DNA of 64,000 bases from Variovorax boronicumulans NBRC 103145 (GTDB lineage Bacteria > Pseudomonadota > Gammaproteobacteria > Burkholderiales > Burkholderiaceae_C). The translations under genes were made by a program, and so were the position numbers. The notes under the pieces are model-generated. The model did no database searches, was not told the DNA's origin, and worked only from the letters and a program-made list of their open reading frames with translations. The stretch is from the NCBI RefSeq assembly GCF_001591345.1, contig NZ_BCUS01000009.1, positions 1 to 64,000 on the forward strand, written 5' to 3'. Positions 51,487 to 61,082 of this stretch are shown piece after piece; the stretch's first letter is position 1; every line of letters starts with the position of its first letter.

Positions 51487-52497
51487 ATGATCAGCAGCAG
51501 CAAGAACAGCAAACGCACCGCCCTCAAGGCCCTGGCCGCCTGCGCCCTCGCGGCAAGCGCGCTCGGCGTATCGGGCATCGCCTCGGCGCAGACCAAGCTC
51601 AAGTGGGCGCACGTGTACGAGACCTCGGAGCCCTTCCACAAGTACTCGGTGTGGGCCGGCGACGAAATCAAGAAGCGCACCAACGGCCGCTACGAGGTGC
51701 AGGTGTTCCCGGCCTCCACGCTGGGCAAGGAAGCCGACATCAACCAGGGCCTGACGCTGGGCACGGTCGACATCATCTTGTCGGGCGCAAGCTTCGCGGG
51801 CCGCACCTACACGCCGCTGGCGATCTCGTACTTCCCGTTCATCTTCCGCGACGCGGAGCACCAGCTCAAGTACGCGAAGAGCGACGTGTTCAAGGAACTC
51901 GCCAAGGGCTACGACGACAAGAGCGGCAACCACATCACGGCGCTGAGCTACTACGGCGCGCGCCACGTCACCTCGAGCGCCGCACGGCCCGTGGCCAAAC
52001 CCGAGGACATGAAGGGCCTGAAGATCCGCGTGCCCGACGCGCCGGCCTACCTGGCGTTCCCGAAAGCGCTGGGCGCCAACCCGACGCCGATCGCCTTTGC
52101 CGAGGTGTACCTGGCGCTGCAGAACAACACGGTCGACGCGCAGGAGAACCCGCTGCCGACCATCGAAGCCAAGAAGTTCTTCGAGGTGCAGAAGAACATC
52201 TCGCTCACCGGCCACATCGTCGACTCGCTGCTCACCATCACCTCGGGCCCGCTGTGGGCCAAGCTCTCGGCGGAAGACAAGAAGATCTTCACCGAGGTGA
52301 TGCAGGAAGCCGCCGAGAAGACCGGCCGCGAAATCATCGCGTCGGAAGCACGCCTGGTGGAAGAGTTCAAGAAGAAGGGCAACAACGTGATCACGGTCGA
52401 CAAGAACGCGTTCCGTGAAGCGGTGCTCAAGGCCACCAAGCCCACCGACCAGGGCTACCGCCAGCAAGACTACGACCGCATCCTGGCCATCAAGTAA
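51487..52497 (+). CDS. TRAP transporter substrate-binding protein (DctP type)
   Basis: 336 residues. Signal peptide about 1-34 (ALAACALAASALGVSGIASA). The DctP fold reads LKWAHVYETSEPFHKYSVWA, YEVQVFPASTLGKEADINQG, then GLKIRVPDAPAYLAFPKALG (ligand Arg), AFAEVYLALQNNTVDAQENP. It resembles binding proteins for hexuronates and other sugar acids (UehA/DctP-like). First structural gene after gntR. Confidence 0.93.
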   Translation: MISSSKNSKRTALKALAACALAASALGVSGIASAQTKLKWAHVYETSEPFHKYSVWAGDEIKKRTNGRYEVQVFPASTLGKEADINQGLTLGTVDIILSGASFAGRTYTPLAISYFPFIFRDAEHQLKYAKSDVFKELAKGYDDKSGNHITALSYYGARHVTSSAARPVAKPEDMKGLKIRVPDAPAYLAFPKALGANPTPIAFAEVYLALQNNTVDAQENPLPTIEAKKFFEVQKNISLTGHIVDSLLTITSGPLWAKLSAEDKKIFTEVMQEAAEKTGREIIASEARLVEEFKKKGNNVITVDKNAFREAVLKATKPTDQGYRQQDYDRILAIK

Positions 52498-52508
52498 GCG
52501 AAGCGGCC

Positions 52509-53066
52509 ATGACCGAACAGAAGATCATCGACGACGAAGGCCACTTCCACGCGGAAGACGAAGTGGTCGACCTGTCGGACACCATCGCCGAAGGCTGGAT
52601 TTCCCTGGCCTTGTTCTGGATGCTGGGCCTGACGGTGTTCTACCAGTTCGTCACGCGCTACGTGATGAACGATTCGGCGGCCTGGACCGAGGAAGTGGCG
52701 CGCTACATGCTCATCGGCGTGGTCTTCGTCGGCGCGGCGGTGGGGGTGGCGAAGAACAACCAGATCCAGGTCGACTTCTTCTACCGCCACATGCCGCGTG
52801 CGATGGGCCGTGCGCTCTCGATGGCCGTCGATGTGCTGCGCACCGCCTTCTTCGTCGCGGCCGTCGCCATGACGGTGCAGATGATGCTGAAGATCGGCAA
52901 CCAGACGCGCATGACCATCGTCGACCTGCCGATGAACGTGGTGTACGCACTGTGCGTGTTCGGCTTCGCCGCGATGGCGTGGCGTTCGCTGCAGGTGCTG
53001 CGCATCCACTGGCAGCGCGGCTACAGCGTGCTCGAACAACCCGAATCCACCTTGCACGACCGCTGA
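52509..53066 (+). CDS. TRAP transporter small membrane subunit (DctQ type)
   Basis: 185 residues, acidic N-terminus (MTEQKIIDDEGHFHAEDEVV) and four membrane helices: ISLALFWMLGLTVFYQFVTR, YMLIGVVFVGAAVGVAKNNQ, VLRTAFFVAAVAMTVQMML and LPMNVVYALCVFGFAAMAWR. The AWTEEVARYMLIGVVF segment is typical of DctQ. It starts 11 bases after dctP. Confidence 0.9.
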   Translation: MTEQKIIDDEGHFHAEDEVVDLSDTIAEGWISLALFWMLGLTVFYQFVTRYVMNDSAAWTEEVARYMLIGVVFVGAAVGVAKNNQIQVDFFYRHMPRAMGRALSMAVDVLRTAFFVAAVAMTVQMMLKIGNQTRMTIVDLPMNVVYALCVFGFAAMAWRSLQVLRIHWQRGYSVLEQPESTLHDR

Positions 53067-53126
53067 GGCGGCGCGCGCCGGCACACCTCGGTCAAACAAG
53101 GAGGCCACGCCTCCCGACGGAACCTC

Positions 53127-54524
53127 ATGCTGAAAATCATCTTCCTGTTCTTCATGGCCGGCGGCATTCCGGTGGCCATCGCCATGGCCGGCGCCTCGCT
53201 GGTCTACATCCTCGTGAGCGACAGCACGCTGCCGCCCTTCGTGGTGATCCACCGCATGGTGAGCGGCATCGACAGCTTTCCGCTGCTGGCCGTGCCCTTC
53301 TTCATCCTGGCCGGCAACCTGATGAACAACGCCGGCATCACCACGCGCATCTACAACTTCGCACTGGCACTGGTGGGCTGGCTCAAGGGCGGCCTGGGCC
53401 ACGTGAACGTGCTGGGCTCGGTGATCTTCGCGGGCATGAGCGGCACGGCCATTGCCGATGCAGCCGGCCTGGGCACCATCGAGATCAAGGCCATGAAGGA
53501 GCACGGCTACTCCACCGAGTTCGCGGTGGGCGTGACAGCCGCCTCGGCCACGCTGGGCCCGATCATTCCGCCGAGCCTGCCCTTCGTGATCTACGGAATG
53601 ATGGCCAACGTGTCGGTGGGTGCGCTGTTCCTGGCGGGCCTGCTGCCGGGTGCGCTGATGGCTATCCTCATGATGCTCACGGTGGCGTACTACGCGCACA
53701 AGAACAAGTGGGGCGCCGACGTCAAGTTCTCGCGCACGCGCCTGTTCAAGGCGCTGATGGAGCTGGCCGTGGTGGTCGGCTGGCCGTTGCTGCTGTGGGT
53801 GCTGGTGACCAAGCTGGGCACGCCGCCGCAGCTCACGGTGTTCGCGGGGCTGGCTTCGCTCTTCGTGCTGGACAAGATCTTCAGCTTCGAGGCGCTGCTG
53901 CCCATCATGACACCGGTGCTGCTCATCGGCGGCATGACCACGGGCCTCTTTACGCCCACCGAGGGCGCCATTGCGGCCTGCGTGTGGGCCATGATCCTGG
54001 GCTTCGCGTGGTACCGCACGCTCTCGTGGAAGATGTTCATCAAGGTCTGCCTGGACACCATCGAGACCACGAGCACGGTGCTGTTCATCGTGGCGGCGGC
54101 CTCGATCTTCGGCTGGATGCTCACGGCCACGGGCGTCACCACCAGCATCGCGAGCTGGGTGCTGAGCTTCACCCAGGAAGCATGGGTATTCCTGCTGCTG
54201 GCCAACCTGCTGATGCTGTTCGTGGGTTGCTTCCTGGAGCCGACGGCGGCCATCACCATCCTCGTGCCCATCCTGCTGCCCATTGCCACGCAGCTGGGCG
54301 TGGACCCGATCCACTTCGGCCTCGTGATGGTGCTCAACCTCATGATCGGCCTGCTGCACCCGCCGATGGGCATGGTGCTGTTCGTGCTGGCGCGCGTGGC
54401 GGGCCTGAGCTTCGAGCGCACGACGATGGCCATCCTGCCCTGGCTGGTGCCTCTCTTGCTCAGCCTGGGCGTGATCACCTACATGCCCAAGCTGGTGCTC
54501 TGGGTTCCCAAGATGTTCTATTGA
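53127..54524 (+). CDS. TRAP transporter large permease subunit (DctM type)
   Basis: 465 residues, about twelve membrane helices. FPLLAVPFFILAGNLMNNAG, VIFAGMSGTAIADAAGLGTI and TLGPIIPPSLPFVIYGMMAN are DctM hallmarks, as is FLEPTAAITILVPILLPIAT in the second half. It ends two bases before the dehydratase start, so the transporter and enzyme are one transcript. Confidence 0.93.
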   Translation: MLKIIFLFFMAGGIPVAIAMAGASLVYILVSDSTLPPFVVIHRMVSGIDSFPLLAVPFFILAGNLMNNAGITTRIYNFALALVGWLKGGLGHVNVLGSVIFAGMSGTAIADAAGLGTIEIKAMKEHGYSTEFAVGVTAASATLGPIIPPSLPFVIYGMMANVSVGALFLAGLLPGALMAILMMLTVAYYAHKNKWGADVKFSRTRLFKALMELAVVVGWPLLLWVLVTKLGTPPQLTVFAGLASLFVLDKIFSFEALLPIMTPVLLIGGMTTGLFTPTEGAIAACVWAMILGFAWYRTLSWKMFIKVCLDTIETTSTVLFIVAAASIFGWMLTATGVTTSIASWVLSFTQEAWVFLLLANLLMLFVGCFLEPTAAITILVPILLPIATQLGVDPIHFGLVMVLNLMIGLLHPPMGMVLFVLARVAGLSFERTTMAILPWLVPLLLSLGVITYMPKLVLWVPKMFY

Positions 54525-54526
54525 CC

Positions 54527-56053
54527 ATGACGCCCTACATCCGACTCCATCCCGCCGACGACGTCGTCATCGCGCGCTCGCAACTGCTGGGCGGCACGCT
54601 CGTCGAGAACGTCGCCGTGCGCGGGCTGATCCCGCCAGGCCACAAGGTCGCCATGCGCGCCATCGCGCAGGGCGAACCGGTGCGCCGCTACAACCAGATC
54701 ATCGGCTTCGCGAGCAAGCCCATCGCCGCCGGCGAGCACGTGCACACGCAGAACCTGGACATGGGCCCCGACAAGGGCGACTTCGAGCGCGACTACGCCT
54801 TCGGCGCCGACGTGAAGCCCGCGCCCGCGAAGCGCGAGGCCACCTTCATGGGCATTCGCCGCGCCGACGGCCGCGTGGCCACGCGCAACTACATCGGCGT
54901 GCTGACCAGCGTGAACTGCTCGGCCACCGCTGCGCGCGCCATTGCCGACCACTTCTCGCGCAAGACCAATCCACAGGCGCTCGCCGCGTTTCCGAACGTC
55001 GATGGCATCGTCGCGCTGACGCACGGCACGGGCTGCGGCATGGACACGCAGGGCATGGGCATGCAGATCCTGGAGCGCACGCTCACGGGGTATGCCACGC
55101 ACCCGAACTTCGCGGGCGTGCTGGTGGTGGGGCTGGGCTGCGAAGCCAACCAGATCAACGCCTGGCTCGCGACCGGCCACCTGGCTGAGGGCGAGAACTT
55201 CCGCACCTTCAACATCCAGGACACGGGCGGCACGCGCAAGACGGTCGAGAAAGGCGTGGCGCTCATCAATGAAATGCTGCCGCGCGCCAACGCAGTGAAG
55301 CGCGAACCGTGCAGCGCGGCGCACATCACGATCGGGCTGCAGTGCGGCGGCTCGGACGGCTACTCGGGCATCAGCGCGAACCCGGCACTGGGCGCGGCGG
55401 TCGATCTGCTGGTGGCGCACGGCGGCACGGCCATCCTCAGCGAGACGCCCGAGGTGTACGGCGCCGAGCACCTGCTGACGCGCCGCGCGGTGAAGCGCGA
55501 GGTGGGCCAGAAGCTGGTGGACCGCATCAAGTGGTGGGAGCACTACACCGCCATCAACGAAGGCGAGATGAACAACAACCCCTCGCCCGGCAACAAGGCG
55601 GGTGGGCTCACGACCATCCTCGAGAAGTCGCTGGGCGCGGTCGCCAAGGGCGGCACCAGCAACCTCGAGGCGGTGTACGAATACGCCGAGCCCGTGACCG
55701 CGCACGGCTTCGTCTACATGGACACGCCGGGCTACGACCCGGTGAGCGCCACGGGCCAGGTGGCGGGCGGCGCGAACCTGATCTGCTTCACGACCGGGCG
55801 CGGCTCAGCCTACGGCTGCGCGCCCTCGCCCTCGCTCAAGCTGGCGACCAACTCGGCGCTGTGGCAGCGGCAGGAAGAAGACATGGACATCAACTGCGGC
55901 GAGATCGTGGACGGCACAGCGTCGATTGCGGAGATGGGCCAGCGCATCTTCGAGCTGGTGCTGGCCACCGCCTCGGGCGCGCACTCCAAGAGCGAGCAGC
56001 ACGGCTACGGGCAGAACGAGTTCGTGCCGTGGCAAGTCGGCGCGGTGATGTGA
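54527..56053 (+). CDS. UxaA/GarD family sugar-acid dehydratase
   Basis: 508 residues. N-terminal SAF domain (about 10-85: VVIARSQLLGGTLVENVAVR, GEHVHTQNLDMG), then the UxaA domain starting FMGIRRADGRVATRNYIGVL. Metal-site cysteines appear in TSVNCSATAARAIADH, HGTGCGMDTQGMGMQ, GLGCEANQI and LQCGGSDGYSGISANP. Members dehydrate altronate, galactarate or related acids to 2-keto-3-deoxy acids. The product would feed the two SDRs and the FAH hydrolase encoded divergently. Confidence 0.92.
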   Translation: MTPYIRLHPADDVVIARSQLLGGTLVENVAVRGLIPPGHKVAMRAIAQGEPVRRYNQIIGFASKPIAAGEHVHTQNLDMGPDKGDFERDYAFGADVKPAPAKREATFMGIRRADGRVATRNYIGVLTSVNCSATAARAIADHFSRKTNPQALAAFPNVDGIVALTHGTGCGMDTQGMGMQILERTLTGYATHPNFAGVLVVGLGCEANQINAWLATGHLAEGENFRTFNIQDTGGTRKTVEKGVALINEMLPRANAVKREPCSAAHITIGLQCGGSDGYSGISANPALGAAVDLLVAHGGTAILSETPEVYGAEHLLTRRAVKREVGQKLVDRIKWWEHYTAINEGEMNNNPSPGNKAGGLTTILEKSLGAVAKGGTSNLEAVYEYAEPVTAHGFVYMDTPGYDPVSATGQVAGGANLICFTTGRGSAYGCAPSPSLKLATNSALWQRQEEDMDINCGEIVDGTASIAEMGQRIFELVLATASGAHSKSEQHGYGQNEFVPWQVGAVM

Positions 56054-56124
56054 GGCCCGTGCAGCCCATGCCCGCCCTCCCCTTCGGCCACGCCATCCCA
56101 TTGAACGCACGAGGAGCCTGATCC

Positions 56125-57183
56125 ATGTCCAGAACACTGCCGGCCGACGGCCTGCAAACCAATGTTGCCCGCATCCTCGAAGCCGCAGGCAGCACGGCCG
56201 CCGAGGCGCAGCAGGTGGCCGCCAACCTCGTGCTGGCCAACCTCAGCGGGCACGACTCGCACGGCGTGGGCATGCTGCCGCGCTACATCGATGCGGTGGC
56301 CGAGGGCGGGCTCGTGCCCAACGCCGCCGTGAAGGTCAATCTCGACATCGGCACGCTGATGGGCCTGGACGGCCAGCACGGCTACGGTCAGATCGTCGGC
56401 GTGCAGGCCATGGAGCTCGGCATCGCGCGCGCCAAGCAGCACGGCAGCTGCATCTTCACGCTCGCGAACGCGCACCACCTGGGGCGCATCGGCCATTTCG
56501 CCGAGATGGCGACGGCGCAGGGGCTGGTGGCGATGCACTTCGTCAACGTGCTCTCGCGGCCCGTGGTGGCGCCCTGGGGCGGCGGCGACGGGCGCTTCGG
56601 CACCAACCCGTGCTGCATCGGCATTCCGCTGGCGGGCGCCGAGCCCTTCGTGCTCGACTACGCGACCAGCCGCGTGGCGCAAGGCAAGATGCGCGTGGCC
56701 CACAACAAGGGCGAGCAGGTGCCCGACGGCTACCTCATCGACGAGCGCGGCGCGCCCACCAACGACCCGGGCGTGGTCGTGGTGCCGCAGGGCAACGGCC
56801 TGTTCGGCGCGCTCATGACCTTCGGCGAGCACAAGGGCTACGGCATGGCCGTGGCGTGCGAGTTGCTGGGCGGCGCGCTCACGGGCGGCGGCACCTGGCA
56901 CCGGCCGGCGGACACGGCGCGCACGGTGCTCAACGGCATGCTGACGGTGCTGATCGACCCCGTGAAGCTCGGCACGCAGAAGGTCTTCGACGAGGAGGCG
57001 CGCGAGTTCATCGGCTGGCTGCGGCAAAGCCCGCCGGGCCAGGGCTTCGAGGCCGTGCAGATCGCAGGCGAACCGGAGCGCCAGGCGCGCGTGGAGCGCC
57101 GGCGCGACGGCGTGTGGGTCGATGACGCGACCTGGGGCGAGATCGTCGCCGCCGGCGCCAAGGTGGGCGTGGCCGTCGCCTAG
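56125..57183 (+). CDS. Ldh2/malate-lactate dehydrogenase family oxidoreductase
   Basis: 352 residues, GAGGAG upstream of ATG. Family signature: VLANLSGHDSHGVGMLPRYI, MGLDGQHGYGQIVGVQAMEL, FTLANAHHLGRIGHFAEMAT, GGDGRFGTNPCCIGIPL, DYATSRVAQGKMRVAHNKGE and FGEHKGYGMAVACELLGGAL. Ldh2-type enzymes reduce or oxidise 2-keto/2-hydroxy acids with NAD(P), including malate, ureidoglycolate and 2,3-diketogulonate. Here a sugar-acid-derived hydroxy acid such as lactate is a likely substrate. Its stop overlaps the end of the convergent exporter gene. Confidence 0.92.
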   Translation: MSRTLPADGLQTNVARILEAAGSTAAEAQQVAANLVLANLSGHDSHGVGMLPRYIDAVAEGGLVPNAAVKVNLDIGTLMGLDGQHGYGQIVGVQAMELGIARAKQHGSCIFTLANAHHLGRIGHFAEMATAQGLVAMHFVNVLSRPVVAPWGGGDGRFGTNPCCIGIPLAGAEPFVLDYATSRVAQGKMRVAHNKGEQVPDGYLIDERGAPTNDPGVVVVPQGNGLFGALMTFGEHKGYGMAVACELLGGALTGGGTWHRPADTARTVLNGMLTVLIDPVKLGTQKVFDEEAREFIGWLRQSPPGQGFEAVQIAGEPERQARVERRRDGVWVDDATWGEIVAAGAKVGVAVA

Positions 57184-58061
57184 CGTCGCGCCGCCTGGCG
57201 CGACTTCTGGCTCAGCACGAGCGCGATGCCACCGAGGATCGCCACCGAGGCGAGCGCCAGCCGCGGCGTGATCGCTTCCGACAGGAACAGCACGCCGCCG
57301 AACGCTGCAAGCAGCGGCACCGACAGCTGCACGGTCGCCGCCCGCAAGGCCGACAGGCGGCCCAGCGCCGCGTACCAGACTACGTAGCCAAGCCCCGAGG
57401 TCAGCGCACCGGAGGCCACGGCCAGCGCGACGCCGTGCGCATCGGCATGCGCGCGCGTGATGAACACCAGGCTCAGCGCCAAGGCCAATGGCACGGCGCG
57501 CAGGAAGTTGCGCGCGGTCGCGGCCAGCGGATCGGCCACGCCCCGTCCGCGCAGCGAATACACGCCCCATGCCACGCCCGCCACCGCCATCAGCACGGCG
57601 CCCAGCAGCGGCGGCGCCGCAACGCCCGGCGACACCAGGTAGACGAGGCCGGCGGCCGCAAGGACAAAGCCGCACCACGCGAGCACCCCGAAGCGCTCGC
57701 CGCCGCCCAGGCCCGCGCCCAGCATCGTGAGCTGCACCGCGCCGAAGAGGATCAGCGCGCCCGTGCCCGCCGGGAGGCTGAGGTAGGCAAAGGAGAAGAA
57801 CGCGACGTACGCGAACAGCATGACGGCCGGGAGCCAGCCGGTGCGCCCGAGGGCGGATGGCTGCGATCGGAAGCGCACGACGAGCGCCAGCGTGATCGCC
57901 CCGGACGCGAGCCGGATGCTGCCGAAGCTGGCGGGGTCGATGCCGCCGTGCTGCAGCGCGAGTCGGCACAGCAGCGAGTTGGCCGCGAACGCGACCATGG
58001 CGACCGCGGTGAGCGCGACGGCGTGCAGGAGAAGGGCTGGGCGGGCAGCGGCGTCAGGCAT
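57180..58061 (-). CDS. EamA/DMT family transporter
   Basis: 293 residues from ATG at 58061. Ten membrane helices in two EamA repeats: LTAVAMVAFAANSLLCRLAL with the conserved FGSIRLASGAITL, and LLGAVLMAVAGVAWGVYSLR with the second-repeat start. The DMT superfamily exports amino acids or other metabolites. The specificity is unknown. The last bases overlap the Ldh2-type gene's stop. Confidence 0.9.
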   Translation of the reverse strand: MPDAAARPALLLHAVALTAVAMVAFAANSLLCRLALQHGGIDPASFGSIRLASGAITLALVVRFRSQPSALGRTGWLPAVMLFAYVAFFSFAYLSLPAGTGALILFGAVQLTMLGAGLGGGERFGVLAWCGFVLAAAGLVYLVSPGVAAPPLLGAVLMAVAGVAWGVYSLRGRGVADPLAATARNFLRAVPLALALSLVFITRAHADAHGVALAVASGALTSGLGYVVWYAALGRLSALRAATVQLSVPLLAAFGGVLFLSEAITPRLALASVAILGGIALVLSQKSRQAARR

Positions 58062-58248
58062 GGCGCGCCCCGGAAGGCCAGCGAAGGCAGGAAGGACAAG
58101 CACTCATGCGAGCCTCCGATCCAGAGGTCATGCGAAACAGGCTTGTCACCGCGGCACCGCGTGGCGGCAAGGGAGAAATTCGATCGTACGCGCCGCAAGG
58201 GGCCGCGTCGAGTTCAGCGTGGCGGCGCCGGACTTGCCGGCAAGGCCG

Positions 58249-58899
58249 TCAAACGATCAGGGCGATCGTGGCTTCCAGGTGTTCCGACGGTGCCCGGCGG
58301 AAACCCGAGCGCGCAAAGCGCTGCAGCTGCCCGACCACGAAGGCCGTGAGCGCCGCGGCGCGCACCTGGGCGTCGACGCTGGGCGTGGCCGAGCCGTCGG
58401 CGGCGGCCGCGCCGCGCAGCACCTGGCGCAGCGTGGCCTCGATCTTGTCGAAGAACTGGTTCATGCGCTGCTGCAGGCGCTCGTTCTCGAACACCAGCGC
58501 GTCGCCGACCATGACGCGCGTCATGCCGGGGTTGCGCTCGGCGAACTGCACGAGCAGCACGAGGATGCGGGCCGCCTGCTGGCTGCCGGTGGCGCCTTCG
58601 CGCTCGAGGATCTGGTTGACCAGCGTGAAGACGCTCTGTTCGATGAAGTCGATGAGGCCCTCGAACATCTGGGCCTTGCTCGCGAAGTGGCGGTACAGGG
58701 CCGCCTCGCTCACCTCGAGCCGCGCGGCCAGCGCGGCGGTGGTGACCCGCTCGGCACCGGGCTGCTCCAGCATGGCGGCCAGCGCCTGCAGGATCTGCAC
58801 GCGCCGTTCGCCCGGCTTGGGGCGCTTGCGCGTCGGTGCGGCGGCGGGCGTGTCGGCCGGGGTCTCTACGCCGGGGGCAGCTGTCTCTTCGTTCTGCAT
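58249..58899 (-). CDS. slmA: Nucleoid occlusion factor SlmA (TetR family)
   Basis: 216 residues from ATG at 58899, after an in-frame GTG that is less likely. Following a low-complexity start, KPGERRVQILQALAAMLEQP, RVTTAALAARLEVSEAALYR and HFASKAQMFEGLIDFIEQSV match SlmA closely, as do NPGMTRVMVGDALVFENERL and the C-terminal GQLQRFARSGFRRAPSEHLE. SlmA blocks FtsZ ring assembly over the nucleoid. In betaproteobacteria it lies next to argB, as here. Confidence 0.9.
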   Translation of the reverse strand: MQNEETAAPGVETPADTPAAAPTRKRPKPGERRVQILQALAAMLEQPGAERVTTAALAARLEVSEAALYRHFASKAQMFEGLIDFIEQSVFTLVNQILEREGATGSQQAARILVLLVQFAERNPGMTRVMVGDALVFENERLQQRMNQFFDKIEATLRQVLRGAAAADGSATPSVDAQVRAAALTAFVVGQLQRFARSGFRRAPSEHLEATIALIV

Positions 58900-58919
58900 G
58901 GGAGCGCGTGCAAAGATGT

Positions 58920-58931
58920 AATCAATTGATT
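58920..58931. promoter_or_regulatory. Palindrome AATCAATTGATT upstream of slmA
   Basis: A perfect 12-bp palindrome 20 bases before the slmA start codon, the most AT-rich spot of the region. It could be the promoter -10 area or an operator. It does not match the known SlmA chromosomal binding consensus from memory. Confidence 0.4.
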
Positions 58932-58987
58932 CTCGCACAGCGCAGTGAGCGCGCGCCTTCCGCCGCAGGAAGGTACGCGCAGGGCGC

Positions 58988-59881
58988 TCAACGCGCCCGG
59001 ATCATCGTGCCGTAGGCCTGGTCGGTCAGGATCTCGAGCAGCATCGCGTGCGGCACGCGGCCGTCGATGATGTGCACCGCGTTCACACCGCTCTTGGCCG
59101 CGTCGAGCGCGCCTTCGATCTTGGGCAGCATGCCGCCCGAGATGGTGCCGTCGGCGAACAGGTCGTCGATTTCGCGCGCGCTCAGGTTGGTGAGCAGGTT
59201 GCCGTTCTTGTCGAGCACGCCGGGCGTGTTGGTCAGCAGCATGAGCTTCTCGGCCTTGAGCACGGTGGCCAGCTTGCCGGCGACGACGTCGGCGTTGATG
59301 TTGTAGCTCTCGTTCTCCTCGCCGAAGCCGATGGGGCTGACGACGGGAATGAAGGCGTCGTCCTGCAGCGCCTTGACCACGCTGGGGTCGATGGAGACGA
59401 TGTCGCCGACCTGGCCCACGTCGTGGTGCACGTTCGGGTCGGTGCGGTCGGCCAGCTTGAGTTTTTGCGCGCGAATGAGGCCGCCGTCGCGCCCCGTGAG
59501 GCCCACGGCCTTGCCGCCGGCCTGGTTGATCAGGCCCACGATGTCCTGCTGCACCTCGCCGGCCAGCACCCATTCGACGACTTCCATGGTCTCGGCGTCG
59601 GTCACGCGCATGCCCTGCACGAAGCTGCCCTTCTTGCCCAGCTTGTTCAGCGCGGCCTCGATCTGCGGGCCGCCGCCGTGCACCACCACCGGGTTCATGC
59701 CGACCAGCTTGAGCAGCACCACGTCTTCGGCGAAGTCGGCCTGCAGCGCGGGGTCGGTCATGGCGTTGCCGCCGTACTTGATGACGATGGTCTTGCCGTG
59801 GAACTTGCGGATGTACGGCAGCGCCTGGGCCAGGATCTCGGCCTTGTCGCGCGGAGGGATGTTGAGGACGGGGTCGGTCAT
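58988..59881 (-). CDS. argB: Acetylglutamate kinase
   Basis: 297 residues. Amino acid kinase fold: [60 protein letters not shown], then [20 protein letters not shown] and [20 protein letters not shown]. It phosphorylates N-acetylglutamate, the second step of arginine synthesis and often the arginine-inhibited one. The N-terminal helix before the kinase core fits hexameric feedback-inhibited forms. It is followed by slmA in the same direction. Confidence 0.97.
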   Translation of the reverse strand: MTDPVLNIPPRDKAEILAQALPYIRKFHGKTIVIKYGGNAMTDPALQADFAEDVVLLKLVGMNPVVVHGGGPQIEAALNKLGKKGSFVQGMRVTDAETMEVVEWVLAGEVQQDIVGLINQAGGKAVGLTGRDGGLIRAQKLKLADRTDPNVHHDVGQVGDIVSIDPSVVKALQDDAFIPVVSPIGFGEENESYNINADVVAGKLATVLKAEKLMLLTNTPGVLDKNGNLLTNLSAREIDDLFADGTISGGMLPKIEGALDAAKSGVNAVHIIDGRVPHAMLLEILTDQAYGTMIRAR

Positions 59882-59945
59882 GGGCGGTCAGGCTCCAAAG
59901 CGGTGGACGATGGGAAGAATTCTCGCAACAAGAAGGCGCCGGCGG

Positions 59946-61037
59946 TCAGGGCCGCAGCCAGCGCGGGACCTTGAAGCGCACGATCATCAGGTACGCCCCG
60001 ACGTAGGTCGTGACGAACAGAAGGCAGAACAGCATCAGCACGAAGGTGTTGTTCCAGAACAGCACCGCGGGCACCACCGACAGCGCGGCGAACATCCACA
60101 GGTAGGGCGAGGTGCGGTTGTTGCGCGCCAGCAGCTGGCGCGCCTCGTCGTCCGCGAAGGCCACGCGCACGATGCGCCGGAAGATCAGCTGGTGGAAGTG
60201 CAGCGCGTCCGCCGTGCCCGGCGACTGGCCCCGGGCCAGCTTGCGGTAGATGGAGAACAGCGTCTCCCACACCGGGTAGATCAGGAGCAGCATCGGGAAC
60301 CACGGCGACACCACGCGGTGGCGCTGCACCAGCGTCACGCAAGCCACGGCGATCACCATGCCCCAGACGTAGGCGCCGCCGTCGCCGGCGAAGATCTTGC
60401 CGCGCGGGTAGTTCCAGACCAGGAAGCCGAAGGTGGCACCGACCAGGCAGATCACCATCGCGGCCAGCTGCCGGTCGCCCAGCTGCAGCGCGACGTGCGA
60501 GATCGCCAGGCACACGAGCACGGCCACGGTGCCGGCCAGCCCGTTGTAGCCGTCGATGATGTTGAAGGCATGCGGCAGGCCGCCGATGGCCAGGGCCGCG
60601 AAGACCAGCGAGGCATAGGGCAGCAGCGCAAGCCAGCCGTCGAGCGTCTCGAAGCCGGTGCGCGCCACGCCCAGCCCCTGCACCCAGCACACCAGCAGCG
60701 CCGAGCCGATGGTCAGGCCCAGCCGGTAGCGCACCTTGACCTGCTGGGTCACGTCTTCGACGATGCCGCCGAGCACGGCGGGCAGGATGCACACCAGCGT
60801 GAGCATCGAAGACTTGAGCGGCCAGGCGATGTTCAGCGGCTCGATCAGGCCGGCGCCCAGCCAGGCCGCGCTCATGCCGAGCATGATGCCGGCCCCGCCC
60901 AGGCGCGGCACGTGACCCTTGTGGAAACGCTGGGGCATGTCGGCGCCGTAGCGGCGCGCGTGTCTGCGCGCGCGGCGCATGAACAGCTGCACCGCGATGG
61001 CGGAGACGAAGAAACTGAGGATGATCAGGGCAATCAT
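59946..61037 (-). CDS. WecA/MraY-type glycosyl-1-phosphate transferase
   Basis: 363 residues with about ten membrane helices. The catalytic motifs of the family are HVPRLGGAGIMLGMSAAWLG, FNIIDGYNGLAGTVAVLVCL (NxxNxxDG variant) and KIFAGDGGAYVWG, with a terminal AxHFHQLIFRRIVR-type loop (ALHFHQLIFRRIVR). It transfers a sugar phosphate to undecaprenyl phosphate to start O-antigen or other surface polysaccharide. It is divergent from the glycosyltransferase gene at 61083. Confidence 0.92.
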   Translation of the reverse strand: MIALIILSFFVSAIAVQLFMRRARRHARRYGADMPQRFHKGHVPRLGGAGIMLGMSAAWLGAGLIEPLNIAWPLKSSMLTLVCILPAVLGGIVEDVTQQVKVRYRLGLTIGSALLVCWVQGLGVARTGFETLDGWLALLPYASLVFAALAIGGLPHAFNIIDGYNGLAGTVAVLVCLAISHVALQLGDRQLAAMVICLVGATFGFLVWNYPRGKIFAGDGGAYVWGMVIAVACVTLVQRHRVVSPWFPMLLLIYPVWETLFSIYRKLARGQSPGTADALHFHQLIFRRIVRVAFADDEARQLLARNNRTSPYLWMFAALSVVPAVLFWNNTFVLMLFCLLFVTTYVGAYLMIVRFKVPRWLRP

Positions 61038-61082
61038 GAGTGGGGTTGGGGGAACCCTAGAATTCCCGAGCGAAATTAGACC

